Shown here one piece after another: positions 25,883 to 36,343 of a stretch of 64,000 nucleotides of DNA (positions are counted from its first letter, which is position 1; every line of letters begins with the position of its first letter). The DNA is from Scytonema sp. UIC 10036 (GTDB lineage: Bacteria; Cyanobacteriota; Cyanobacteriia; Cyanobacteriales; Nostocaceae). The position numbers and the translations under genes are program-made. The notes under the pieces were generated by a model, which worked only from the letters and a program-made list of their open reading frames with translations, had not been told where the DNA came from and ran no database searches. Location: the NCBI RefSeq assembly GCF_009725235.1, contig NZ_WJFC01000052.1, forward strand, positions 5,529 through 69,528. The letters run 5' to 3'.

Positions 25883-27736
25883 TCATTGAGAATAAATGAG
25901 AGCACTGTAAGGAGCAAGAGCAAAACCCGCACTGTATGCCATTCCATCTTTAGGAGAAAATTCGCCACTAACAGCGTGTCCGCCAAAATTACTGAAATCG
26001 TTGCTGTACCCATTCCAATCGCTTGAGAAGCGACACCACCAAGTACCCAAACGAGGTAACCCCACTCGGTAAGAATCCCAATAGCGGTTGGAGAAATTCA
26101 AAATGACAATAATGTCATCACCAGCACCACCTCGATCCCAACGATGGTAAGCTATTACTTTATTCAAGTTATCGACCACATGGCAGTTGATATGCTGTCC
26201 TCTCAAACCGCGAGTATTATTATCCCAGTTGCGGCGCAATTGACAAAGGCGTTGGTAAAGGTCGTGAATACCAGCAAAGCGCTGCAATCTATCCCAGTCC
26301 AAAGGATCGTCATCACGAAAATGATCCACTTCTAGAAACTCTTGACCTTGCCAAATCATAGGAATTCCTGGTGCAGTGAGAACAATTGCAGCCCCCAAAG
26401 TTGACCGCTTTTTAGCAACCCATGATTCGGGGTTATTGGGGTCTATCTGTCTGTTGACTCGAGTTTTTCCATTAGCAGTTTCATCATGGGATTCTGTATA
26501 AACCACTCGCTTAAAAGCATCGCCATTGAAACGACCGTAAAGCGCATTGGCAACCTCATTCATGTTCCGATACTCATCCAAAGGATTTTCCAATTCGTGT
26601 CGGACATTGTGAATAAACCAGTGCCATTCAGCACTCATTCCTGCACCCCCTTCAGGGGTCGGTTTAGTTAACCACCCATCGTTATGCCAGTCTTCAGCAA
26701 CCAAAATTTTGTGTCTGGGGTACTTGAAAAAGTAGTTGATCTCATCGCTAATCCAACGCAGCAGATTAAAACCATCATTGTTCCACCCTTTCCCATTATC
26801 AAATCCCCAAATGTTACTGGTGCTATCTATCCTCAACCCATCACAGTGGCACTCCCCCAGCCAGAACATGGCATTATCTCTAAGGAACTGACGCACCTCC
26901 GGTCTGCCATAATCGGGTTTAGTATTTCCCCAAGGCGTTATGGCACGTCCATCGTTGTAAAAATAAACTCCACCCCAGTCATCTAAACTCCATCCATCAA
27001 AGCGCCACAATCCATCTTGTAAATCGCTCGGTCCAAAATGATTGTATACACAGTCAAGGATGATACCAATACCATAATTGTGAGCCGCATTCACAAAATT
27101 TTTAAAGTCATCTAATTGACCGTAGGTAGACTCTAGAGCAAATGGAAAAGCAGTATTATATCCCCAGGAAAAATTGGCTGCAAATTCACCTGTGGGCATA
27201 ATGTTAATGCAATTAATTCCAAGATCTCGCAAATAAGGCAATCTCTCAATCGCCTTATTTAGATTTCCTGGTTCTCCATGAGGCGTATCGTTAAATGTAC
27301 CCAAGTGCAACTCATAGATAATTAGGGAGTTGAAATCGGGCATCTGAAAATTATCATCAGTCCATTCAAAATCAGATCGGCTGACAATTGCTTTACCAAC
27401 TGAATTCGTTAGATTTTTGGCATAAGGATCTATTTTCCACAGAACTTGTCCTGAATCTCGATTAACGATGCGATATCTATAAAGTTGTCCCGGTTTAATA
27501 TCTTCCACATCACCTGACCAGTAACCATTGTTTTCAGAAGCTAGTTCTATAAGTTTTTGTGGTTTATCCTTATCCTGATTTTCCTGTTCATATAAGGCAA
27601 CATGGACTGTTTTGGCAAATGGTGCCCACACTCTAAAAGCCGTACCGCGATCGTAAACAATACTACCCATTCCTGGTTGTTTGCTGCTTACAGGAGTTTC
27701 TGTGACATTTGAAGTTGGTTGTGTAGTGGAAACCAT
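25883..27736 (-). CDS. GH13 family alpha-glucan enzyme (CBM48 plus alpha-amylase domain)
   Basis: 617 residues. The N-terminal CBM48-like beta domain (GTAFRVWAPFAKTVHVALYEQ, about 30-120) is followed by a (beta/alpha)8 barrel with the four GH13 regions: DCVYNHFG (I), GLRIDSTSNI with the nucleophile Asp (II), VAEDW with the acid Glu (III) and YTESHDE (IV, His-Asp). The C-terminal beta domain ends at SALIYSQ. It looks like the branching-enzyme or maltooligosyl-trehalose-hydrolase group rather than a secreted amylase, since no signal peptide is present. The exact reaction is not assigned. AAGGA precedes the ATG. Confidence 0.88.
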   Translation of the reverse strand: MVSTTQPTSNVTETPVSSKQPGMGSIVYDRGTAFRVWAPFAKTVHVALYEQENQDKDKPQKLIELASENNGYWSGDVEDIKPGQLYRYRIVNRDSGQVLWKIDPYAKNLTNSVGKAIVSRSDFEWTDDNFQMPDFNSLIIYELHLGTFNDTPHGEPGNLNKAIERLPYLRDLGINCINIMPTGEFAANFSWGYNTAFPFALESTYGQLDDFKNFVNAAHNYGIGIILDCVYNHFGPSDLQDGLWRFDGWSLDDWGGVYFYNDGRAITPWGNTKPDYGRPEVRQFLRDNAMFWLGECHCDGLRIDSTSNIWGFDNGKGWNNDGFNLLRWISDEINYFFKYPRHKILVAEDWHNDGWLTKPTPEGGAGMSAEWHWFIHNVRHELENPLDEYRNMNEVANALYGRFNGDAFKRVVYTESHDETANGKTRVNRQIDPNNPESWVAKKRSTLGAAIVLTAPGIPMIWQGQEFLEVDHFRDDDPLDWDRLQRFAGIHDLYQRLCQLRRNWDNNTRGLRGQHINCHVVDNLNKVIAYHRWDRGGAGDDIIVILNFSNRYWDSYRVGLPRLGTWWCRFSSDWNGYSNDFSNFGGHAVSGEFSPKDGMAYSAGFALAPYSALIYSQ

Positions 27737-28404
27737 AAAATTGAGTCCTTGGAACTAATTTTGCAATCTGAATACAGGGCTAACCTTGTAAAAAAAATAA
27801 ATTAACTCGGCACATAACTAAGAATTACTGGTTCGTAGTAGCACTTTAGCGCATGCATCGCAACTACAAACTCAATCACTTAATTTGACATTTCTTTACA
27901 TCTTTGGATTTTTTGGCTGACACATTTATTAATAAGTGTCAACACAACCAACTTATGCACTTGTATATATGGAAAATTGCAGGAAATATCTTTTATGGTA
28001 AACCCAATTTCAGCAAAAACAGGGCTTACGCAAGCTCAACTTATTTTCTAAGGTTCTACAAGTTGTAGATCCCCCCAACCCTCTTAATAAGGGGGCTATG
28101 GGTAAATGCTCTGAAAAAGAGGGCTATGGGTAAGCCGTAAAAAAGCGCGACGTACAAGGAAAATTTTAGAGTTTTTCCAAACAACGATCTGTTTGTAAAC
28201 TATATTAGTCATGAAAAATTATCTATAAAGAAAAAATTAAACTATTGCAGGATGTGCGATCGCATCCAATTGTAAAAATCTATCTTTAGTAGGAAATATT
28301 TAAATCTTAAAAGATATAAAGTATCCAGCCGATTTATAAAAATTCTCAACTGCCACGATGCCAAAATGTCTTGAACAGAACCTTACAAATCAACAAATAT
28401 TTCG
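27737..28404. other. Intergenic region, no gene seen
   Basis: 668 AT-rich bp. It includes a 40-bp dispersed repeat at 27833-27872 (inverted copy at 37955-37994) and GAGGGCTATGGGTAA direct repeats near 28095 and 28122. No credible gene or RNA was recognised. Confidence 0.7.
27833..27872. repeat. Dispersed repeat, copy 1
   Basis: A 40-bp element whose reverse complement matches 37955-37994 at all but about three positions; core TTTGTAGTTGCGATGCAT. It is itself partly palindromic (GTAGT...ACTAC ends). Confidence 0.8.
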
Positions 28405-28782
28405 CTATTCACTTGCTCCCAACGTTAGTACTTCCAAAATTTCATCCACTACTAACCGTTTTGTTCTCAGCCACTGCAGACCCATCAGAGTTTCTGAAAC
28501 TTCTCGTCCAACGTGAACTGGAATAACATACTCAACTCCATCTAGTATGACTTTGCCCTCATAGAGAGCAAACGTGCTTTCACCTTGTGCTGTTCGCATA
28601 GTGCGATTGAGTTCAATAGAAACCCATCCTAAGGCATCAACATTTTGCTCGTTAATCGCCAACCAACCTGTTGTGAATCCGGTATCTAGAAGCGCATCAA
28701 CTGGAAATACTTCCCTATTAGCTGCAATCAAATCTATTTCAAACAATAACTCTCCTATGTCACCAAATTTACCTACAATCAT
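28405..28782 (-). CDS. Clan AA aspartyl protease-like protein
   Basis: 125 residues. The motif ALLDTGFTTGWLAI (DTG followed by hydrophobic residues) is the single catalytic Asp motif of retropepsin-like clan AA proteases. These act as homodimers and are often found as short stand-alone cyanobacterial proteins. A later LMGLQWLRTKRLVVD matches the second conserved flap-like region. No signal peptide, so cytosolic. Its start overlaps the stop of the upstream gene by 4 bp (ATGA), so the two form a translationally coupled pair. The substrate is unknown. Confidence 0.8.
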   Translation of the reverse strand: MIVGKFGDIGELLFEIDLIAANREVFPVDALLDTGFTTGWLAINEQNVDALGWVSIELNRTMRTAQGESTFALYEGKVILDGVEYVIPVHVGREVSETLMGLQWLRTKRLVVDEILEVLTLGASE

Positions 28783-29096
28783 ATCATTCCGCAGGCTCCG
28801 GTCTCATTAATGCGGAAGATCACAAGAGTACCTCTTGAGTATTTTTGACGAGCTTTGTGTATGGCAACATCTTCATTTAGATCGATAAAATACTCACTGC
28901 TATCTGGCTCAATAATCATAAACCAGTTGTAATGGTTCGCTATTAATTCATCACGGACTCTTTCAAAGACTGGGCGACAATGTTGATAGCGCTCTTTTCG
29001 TTCAGTTTCTCGTCTTGCTAGTTCTTCAGGTGGTATCGTATGTTCAGGGAATATCCTACCTCTGCGTATCGGGTGTTTTGTTGGTTGCTGGGTCAT
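28779..29096 (-). CDS. Hypothetical protein coupled to the aspartyl protease-like gene
   Basis: 105 residues. A Pro/Arg/Glu-rich N-terminal region (PIRRGRIFPEHTIPPEELARRETERKERYQHCRPVFERV) is followed by a small alpha/beta part (NWFMIIEPDSSEYFIDLNEDVAIHKARQKY...TLVIFRINETGACGMI). No family name is assigned. It ends inside the start of the protease-like gene (ATGA). This arrangement, with two short cytosolic proteins coupled, resembles toxin-antitoxin or protease-substrate modules, but that is only context. Confidence 0.75.
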   Translation of the reverse strand: MTQQPTKHPIRRGRIFPEHTIPPEELARRETERKERYQHCRPVFERVRDELIANHYNWFMIIEPDSSEYFIDLNEDVAIHKARQKYSRGTLVIFRINETGACGMI

Positions 29097-29269
29097 AATA
29101 GTTTTTGATGATTCTAAATTTTTTAGGGTTCGGGCATCGCTCTGCTACATGGGTGTGCTCCATTTTAGCAAATAATTTCGTAAATTAACTTGGAGAAATT
29201 CGTAGAGATTTTGAGGTAATTCTCCGTTAAATGTCAAAAATGCCAGAGCTTTCTTTCATTTAAAGCAAT

Positions 29270-29294
29270 AAAAAAGGTGGGCAATGCCCACCCT
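29270..29294 (-). terminator. Rho-independent terminator of groEL
   Basis: Read on the minus strand, an 8-bp perfect stem, GGTGGGCA/TGCCCACC (29276-29292), is followed by a run of T (29271-29275 as A on the plus strand). It lies about 20 bp after the groEL stop. Confidence 0.9.
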
Positions 29295-29314
29295 ACGGTA
29301 TGGTATAAAAAGGG

Positions 29315-30982
<1,668 letters not shown>

Positions 30983-31012
30983 TTAGTTCTCTAGCACGTC
31001 CTGTTTTACAAT

Positions 31013-31039
31013 TTAGCACTCAGAAGGCAAGAGTGCTAA
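31013..31039 (-). promoter_or_regulatory. CIRCE operator
   Basis: Perfect TTAGCACTC - 9 nt - GAGTGCTAA, the binding site of the heat-shock repressor HrcA, 33-60 bp upstream of the groEL start codon. The arms match the consensus without a mismatch. Confidence 0.98.
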
Positions 31040-31084
31040 TTTTTCCGGCAAAGACTGCGGATTGTTTGGAAAAAATTGATTAAT

Positions 31085-31165
31085 ATGTAGGTGCTTGGAA
31101 TGGGGACTGGGCACTGGGGACAAGGGAGACAAGGAGGACAAGGGAGACAAGGAAGAAGTATCAAC
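31085..31165. repeat. Imperfect nonamer repeat
   Basis: Tandem ACAAGGGAG/ACAAGGAGG units at about 31118-31150 after a GGGACTGGGCACTGGGG stretch, then CAATGCCCAATGCCC. Such filler sequence has replaced the 5' end of the gene beginning near 31180. Confidence 0.6.
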
Positions 31166-31170
31166 AACCA

Positions 31171-31384
31171 ATGCCCAATGCCCAATCATATAAGACAGTA
31201 GCAATAGACAACGAGTACAAGGTAAAACTGAAGCTTAAAGACAAGCAGGCAAACTTAATGGCAAAACTTCAACTAGGTGATTATGTTGTTGCCCTAAAAG
31301 CTGGCAAGACATATCGTGGTTGGGTGAGTGGTGATACCGAAAAACAAGTCTCAGTTAGCGATTTTGACTGGAAGCGACTGGGAC
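31171..31384 (+). pseudogene. 5' exon remnant of the intron's host gene
   Basis: The frame from 31171 (coding-like from about 31186: YKTVAIDNEYKVKLKLKDKQ...) reaches the intron's GTGCG at 31385. Splicing here to 33256 keeps the frame, joining ...FDWKRLG to QFAASKVRLIRR and continuing to a TAA at 33351-33353, for about 106 codons in all. The N-terminus is probably lost, since the ATG lies in low-complexity filler. I do not recognise the family. The beta-rich look with YVVALKAGKTYRGWVSGDTEKQV could be the C-terminal domain of a larger protein. Confidence 0.6.
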
Positions 31385-32004
31385 GTGCGAATCGTTCGCT
31401 CGAAATGAGCATAAATGCTTAAGGATGAGCGGCAAGGGAAAAAAGAACCGGAAAACCGGGACAGAACCTTGACAACTAGATGACCGTGAGGGTGACTCTA
31501 AGTAAATCTTAGTACTAAGAAGAAATCCCTCCCCGCAGGTGCAGCGGTGACAGCATCACCCCTAGGGTAGCGACTAGCCATCAATCCCTAAAGCGGGGTG
31601 AAAAAGGAGGTAAAACTGGCAGCCTAAAACTGGTTCCCTTCGAGCATGAACCCATGAGTAGCGCAAGCGAAGACGCGCCTGAACCATCGACACGCTTAAC
31701 CAGTGAAATAAGGCTTATCGCACTGGAGCCAAAAGGCAAAGGATAATGGGCTGGCAAGTGTCCTATTGACCAGCAAGCACCCCTAACAAACCCGGTGGAT
31801 AGCGTCAACTCTAAAGGTTCAACCTACGGTCATCTGGAACGAGTTACCTACTGTTTGCTCTTGAGGGGTCGATACTCAAGCAGGTGCTAACCGCAAGCAA
31901 TAGATAGGTAGGATTGAGTCATAAGCGAATGCCCTGCTGTAATGGCAAGGATATGCTGACAGACTCACGGCAATTTGGAATGTAGAGTCACAGTAGCAAT
32001 AGAT

Positions 32005-33249
32005 ATGTCTAAAACACGAAAAGTCATAACAGAATCAATTGAGGAAGCAACCCAACCCTTGAAGGAGTTGCAAAATCATGAAACTGTGAATGACAAATCG
32101 ATGGTGGAATGGAGGCACGTTAACTGGCATCAGCTAGAAAAACGAGTTTACAAGTTGCAAAAAAGAATCTACAGAGCCTCAGCGCGTGGTGATGTCAAAG
32201 CAGTTCGCAAACTCCAAAAAACGCTAAGGTTTGAAGGAAAGTTGAAGAAGGTGCAAACACCACCATCCGTTATTCGGTACGCCGATGATTTCGTGATTAT
32301 CCACGAAGATTTAACCGTTGTCCAAAGATGCCAGATAATTATATCTGAGTGGTTAAAAGGCATGGGTTTGGAATTGAAGCCATCAAAAACACGCCTAACT
32401 CACACTTTAAATAAGTATGAAAATGAAGAACCAGGATTTAACTTTCTTGGTTTTAATGTTAGGCAGTTCCCAGTGGGTAAATACCACTCAAAACAAGGCT
32501 TCAAAACAATCATCACCCCAAGCAAAGAAAAGCAGAGGATACATTACGAACGAATAACTAGTATCATCGATGACCATAAGCAAGCGCCACAAGAGGCGCT
32601 AATCAGCCGACTCAACCCGGTAATTAGAGGATGGTCAAACTATTATTCGACGGTAGTCAGCAAAGAAGCTTACTCCAGTCTCGATAATCTCATGTATCCA
32701 AAACTTAAAGCTTGGGCGCAACGCCGTCATCCAAATAAATCAGGAAAATGGGTAGCTAAGAAATACTGGCAAACCATTGGCGGTAATAATTGGGTATTCG
32801 CCACGCCGAACAAAGGTAACAATCTCTTGCGGTTAATTAATCATAGGGATACACCCATAGTTCGCCATATAAAAGTTAAAGGCGAAGCCAGTCCATACGA
32901 TGGCAACCTAATTTATTGGAGTTCAAGAATGGGCACACACCCCGAAGTGCCAAAAAGAGTGACAACACTTTTAAAGCAACAAAAAGGAAAATGCGCTCAT
33001 TGCGGACTGTACTTCCGCGAGGAAGATGTACTGGAAATTGACCACAAAATACCCCTAAGCAAAGGTGGTAAAGACGAATATAAAAATCTCCAGTTATTAC
33101 ACAGACACTGCCACGATACAAAAACAGCCGATGATGATTTGGTTGGAGGTATGCACTTGGACAAGCACCAAATTACTGAGGAGCCGGATGAGGGGAAACT
33201 TTCACGTCCGGTTTTGAAGACGAGTCGCTCTGGTGACGGAGCGGCTTAG
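32005..33249 (+). CDS. Group II intron-encoded protein lacking RT motifs 1-4 (maturase-HNH)
   Basis: 414 residues from ATG 32005 (the frame is open from a TTG at 31975). The N-terminal RT0-like region is VNWHQLEKRVYKLQKRIYRAS (about 36-60). The sequence then jumps to RYADDFVIIHEDLTVVQ (RT motif 5). The expected ~200 residues with the GFRP, D-x-x-x-F-D and TPQGG motifs are missing, without loss of frame. The maturase X region (RGWSNYYSTVVSKEAYSSLD...KLKAWAQRRHPNK) and a C-terminal HNH domain (CAHCGLYF...LEIDHKIPLSKGG..NLQLLHRHCHD) are intact. The reading frame runs into domains V and VI. Reverse transcription should be dead, while maturase function is possible. Confidence 0.9.
   Translation: MSKTRKVITESIEEATQPLKELQNHETVNDKSMVEWRHVNWHQLEKRVYKLQKRIYRASARGDVKAVRKLQKTLRFEGKLKKVQTPPSVIRYADDFVIIHEDLTVVQRCQIIISEWLKGMGLELKPSKTRLTHTLNKYENEEPGFNFLGFNVRQFPVGKYHSKQGFKTIITPSKEKQRIHYERITSIIDDHKQAPQEALISRLNPVIRGWSNYYSTVVSKEAYSSLDNLMYPKLKAWAQRRHPNKSGKWVAKKYWQTIGGNNWVFATPNKGNNLLRLINHRDTPIVRHIKVKGEASPYDGNLIYWSSRMGTHPEVPKRVTTLLKQQKGKCAHCGLYFREEDVLEIDHKIPLSKGGKDEYKNLQLLHRHCHDTKTADDDLVGGMHLDKHQITEEPDEGKLSRPVLKTSRSGDGAA
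33181..33214 (+). other. Group II intron domain V
   Basis: A 34-nt hairpin: 5' strand GAGCCGGATGAGGGGAAA, 3' strand TTTCACGTCCGG. It has the catalytic AGC triad near its base, a GAAA tetraloop and a CG bulge opposite, as required for the ribozyme core. Confidence 0.85.
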
Positions 33250-33255
33250 TTTAAC

Positions 33256-33353
33256 AATTTGCTGCTAGTAAAGTCCGATTGATAAGGCGAAACACGGGTC
33301 TTCTCGTGTTGTCAACTCAGAAATTGTCAACCTTAATGGCATTGAGCCATTAA
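33256..33353 (+). pseudogene. 3' exon remnant of the intron's host gene
   Basis: It continues the frame of 31171-31384 after splicing (QFAASKVRLIRRNTGLLV...) to a TAA at 33351. The last part runs into a hairpin-forming repeat, so the final ~15 residues may not be original. Confidence 0.55.
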
Positions 33354-33359
33354 GGTTGA
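33327..33359. terminator. Strong hairpin, likely terminator
   Basis: A 14-bp perfect stem (TCAACCTTAATGGC and complement) with a 5-nt loop, between the intron's 3' exon and the next gene. A second, weaker hairpin TACCCTAC/GTAGGGTA (33374-33400) lies in the leader of the following gene. Neither is followed by a T-run on the plus strand, so this is structure without proof of termination. Confidence 0.5.
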
Positions 33360-33415
33360 GCCGCATTCCTCCCTACCCTACAACGTTATCGGGTAGGGTA
33401 TCCTACGGAGTTTAG

Positions 33416-34495
33416 ATGAATATACACAACGCCCTTCGTTACCTAGGTATTGCTGAACCCAGTGGTTCCGGCTGGTTGGCAGTAGTTTTTACATTTCTCT
33501 TAGCTTATGCAGTTACTTGGCGGATGATTCCGTCAGTCCGTAAGTTTGCCTTGAAAGTTGGATGGGCTGACCAACCAAATGCACGGCGGATTAATCGCGA
33601 GCCTTTGCCTAATGCAGGAGGTTTGGCTATTTATGCAGGTGTAATTGCCGCCGTGGTACTTGCCAGTCTCTTACGACCTATTGAACTCGAAAGAGTACTG
33701 GCTCAGGTACTCACTATCTTACTAGGTGGTTCGATCTTAGTACTTGTCGGTTTTATTGACGATCAGTTCGGTTTGCCTCCTCTTTTTCGTTTATTAATTC
33801 AAATACTGACAGCTCTGTTATTGGTTGCCAATCGGATCACTATGAATGTTTCCTTTGGCACTCCGTTCGACTATATATTATCGATATTACTAACAGTACT
33901 GTGGGTGGTAGGAATCACCAATGCTATTAACTTGATGGATGGTATGGATGGTTTGGCTGGAGGAGTCAGTTTTATTTCTGCCATGAGTCTACTAGCTGTT
34001 TCAGCCCAAGTTCCCAACCGTGCTGCAGCAACATTAGTTTTGGCAGCATTGGGAGGAGCAGCGCTAGGCTTCCTACGTCATAATTTCCACCCCTCACGCA
34101 TTATTATGGGTGATGCTGGAGCATACTTTTTTGGTTACGTCTTAGCAGCTACGGGTATTTTAGGAAACTTACAAGCCCCCACAGCTGTCTCTTTAGTAGC
34201 TCCAGTTTTATTTCTACTCCTACCAGTGCTAGACACTACTCAAGTGTTTATCCGACGCTTGATGGCAGGGAAAAATCCTCTGAGTACTCCTGGGAAAGAC
34301 CACCTACATCACCGCTTGCTTGCATGGGGTTTATCTCAACGTCATGCGGCGCTGACTCTTTGGTCAATTGCTTTGATTTGCAATTTGTTGGCTATGAGAT
34401 TGCAAAATATGAGCTTACTACAGATGTTTGCCACTACCGTTGGCATCATCTCTCTCTTAGGCTTCGTGGTTTTGCAAAAAATACGAACGGCTTGA
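33416..34495 (+). CDS. wecA: MraY/WecA-type undecaprenyl-phosphate sugar-1-phosphate transferase
   Basis: 359 residues, about 10-11 membrane spans. The family motifs are in place: DQPNARRINREPLPNAGGLAI (PHN/KR region), VGFIDDQFGLPP (DD), NAINLMDGMDGLAGG (N-x-x-N-x-x-DG-x-D), MGDAGAYFFGY and GKDHLHHRL (HxHH). It transfers a sugar phosphate, probably GlcNAc-1-P, from a UDP-sugar to undecaprenyl phosphate, starting a lipid-linked polysaccharide. The exact sugar is unknown; the wecA symbol is by family. GGAG precedes the ATG by about 7 bases. It is followed at once by ATGAATT repeats. Confidence 0.88.
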   Translation: MNIHNALRYLGIAEPSGSGWLAVVFTFLLAYAVTWRMIPSVRKFALKVGWADQPNARRINREPLPNAGGLAIYAGVIAAVVLASLLRPIELERVLAQVLTILLGGSILVLVGFIDDQFGLPPLFRLLIQILTALLLVANRITMNVSFGTPFDYILSILLTVLWVVGITNAINLMDGMDGLAGGVSFISAMSLLAVSAQVPNRAAATLVLAALGGAALGFLRHNFHPSRIIMGDAGAYFFGYVLAATGILGNLQAPTAVSLVAPVLFLLLPVLDTTQVFIRRLMAGKNPLSTPGKDHLHHRLLAWGLSQRHAALTLWSIALICNLLAMRLQNMSLLQMFATTVGIISLLGFVVLQKIRTA

Positions 34496-34611
34496 ATTAT
34501 GAATTATGAATTATGAATTATGAATTATGAATTATGAATTGTATATTCATCATTCAGCATTCATAATTCATAATTTATTCATCATTCAGCATTCATAATT
34601 CATAATTTTTG

Positions 34612-34612
<1 letters not shown>
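34496..34612. repeat. ATGAATT / ATAATTC STRR, mirrored
   Basis: Six ATGAATT units, then TCATTCA, GCATTCATAATTCATAATT units on the complementary sense, so a long hairpin can form. It spans the gap between the convergent wecA-like gene and fabG. Confidence 0.9.
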
Positions 34613-35400
<788 letters not shown>

Positions 35401-35518
35401 CTATACATGATAGGACTATCTGAGTGCAACAATAAAAACAATCGTTGAAACTGGGCGGATAGCTGCTAGCAGAGATTACCATTGAAAAATCAAACTATAA
35501 AAAATTGGTGGGTATTAC

Positions 35519-35836
35519 ATGACTACCAAAAAGCAATTCAACAGCTTTGAAGAAATGCTATCTGGTTCTGATGTTCCTGTCTTAGTGGATTTTTACGCTG
35601 ATTGGTGCGGACCTTGTCACATGATGAGTCCCATTCTAGAGCAAGTCAACGCCCAACTCCAGGGACGTATCAGGGTAGTTAAAATTGATACTGAAAAGTA
35701 TCCTCAGTTGGCAACAATGTATCGGATTGAAGCTTTACCAACGCTTATGCTGTTTAAACAAGGTCAGCCTGTAGATCGGATTGAAGGTGTCCTACAAGCA
35801 CCACAGTTGCTACAACATTTGAATACGTTGATTTAA
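35519..35836 (+). CDS. trxA: Thioredoxin
   Basis: 105 residues with the active site WCGPCHMM, the cis-Pro region EALPTLMLF and the usual C-terminal helix. It reduces disulfides in target proteins and is recharged by thioredoxin reductase. The sequence is of the standard cytosolic trx type. It stands alone, followed by about 500 bp of repeats and gene-free DNA. Confidence 0.95.
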   Translation: MTTKKQFNSFEEMLSGSDVPVLVDFYADWCGPCHMMSPILEQVNAQLQGRIRVVKIDTEKYPQLATMYRIEALPTLMLFKQGQPVDRIEGVLQAPQLLQHLNTLI

Positions 35837-36343
35837 AGACTTCACCCCACTTGCAATACTTGTCGGTTAAGCCTAAAAAGGCGAAAACACGTTTGTTGGG
35901 TTGAGGAACGAAACCCAACATTTACAGACATTTGTTGGGTTTCACTATCGTTTAACCCAACCTACAATTTCCGAGATCTCTTGCAGTATTGCACCCACTT
36001 GGGTGACGTCGTACTACTTAACTAAGTACAAATAGAATGGGAGGTAAAAAAGTTGTCACAAATTGTATTTAACCGCCTCCCATTTTTCCGTATTTATTAC
36101 AAAATTCCTTGTAGGTAGGGCTAAAGCCCACTAAATAAAGCTTTCTATATGAGGTTGGCTTAAAATGCCTTCACATAGGAAATATGGGGCTACACAAACA
36201 AAGCCCGCAAGGCAAGGGCTAATGAGATACATCTTCATACAGAAACGATATCAAATCAGTTCGGGTGACTTTTCAGCATTTAACCCCAACCTGTCGTAAT
36301 CAGTAACCTTTGCTGTTGACTTTGCCACTATTAAGTAGAGTCG
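35837..36343. other. Intergenic region with AACCCAAC inverted repeat
   Basis: 507 bp. At about 35890-35968 is a copy of the repeat also seen at 5410 and 6637 (TTGTTGGGTTGAGGAACGAA ... AACCCAACC). The rest is AT-rich with no credible gene. The sigma gene starts at its right end. Confidence 0.7.

Larger units (their letters stand above)
31385..33255 (+). mobile_element. Group II intron with a degenerate ORF
   Basis: The 5' end is GTGCG (consensus GUGYG). About 600 nt of structured sequence (domain I onward) is followed by an intron-encoded ORF (32005-33249), a domain V helix (33181-33214, GAGCCGG...CCGGTTT with the AGC triad) and domain VI (33215-33255, stem GAGTCGCTC/GAGCGGCTT with a bulged A), ending TTTAAC. 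The length is about 1.87 kb. The encoded protein has lost the RT core, so the element cannot retrohome by itself; splicing may still occur since domains V and VI look intact. It is one of the ribozyme types common in cyanobacteria. Confidence 0.88.
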
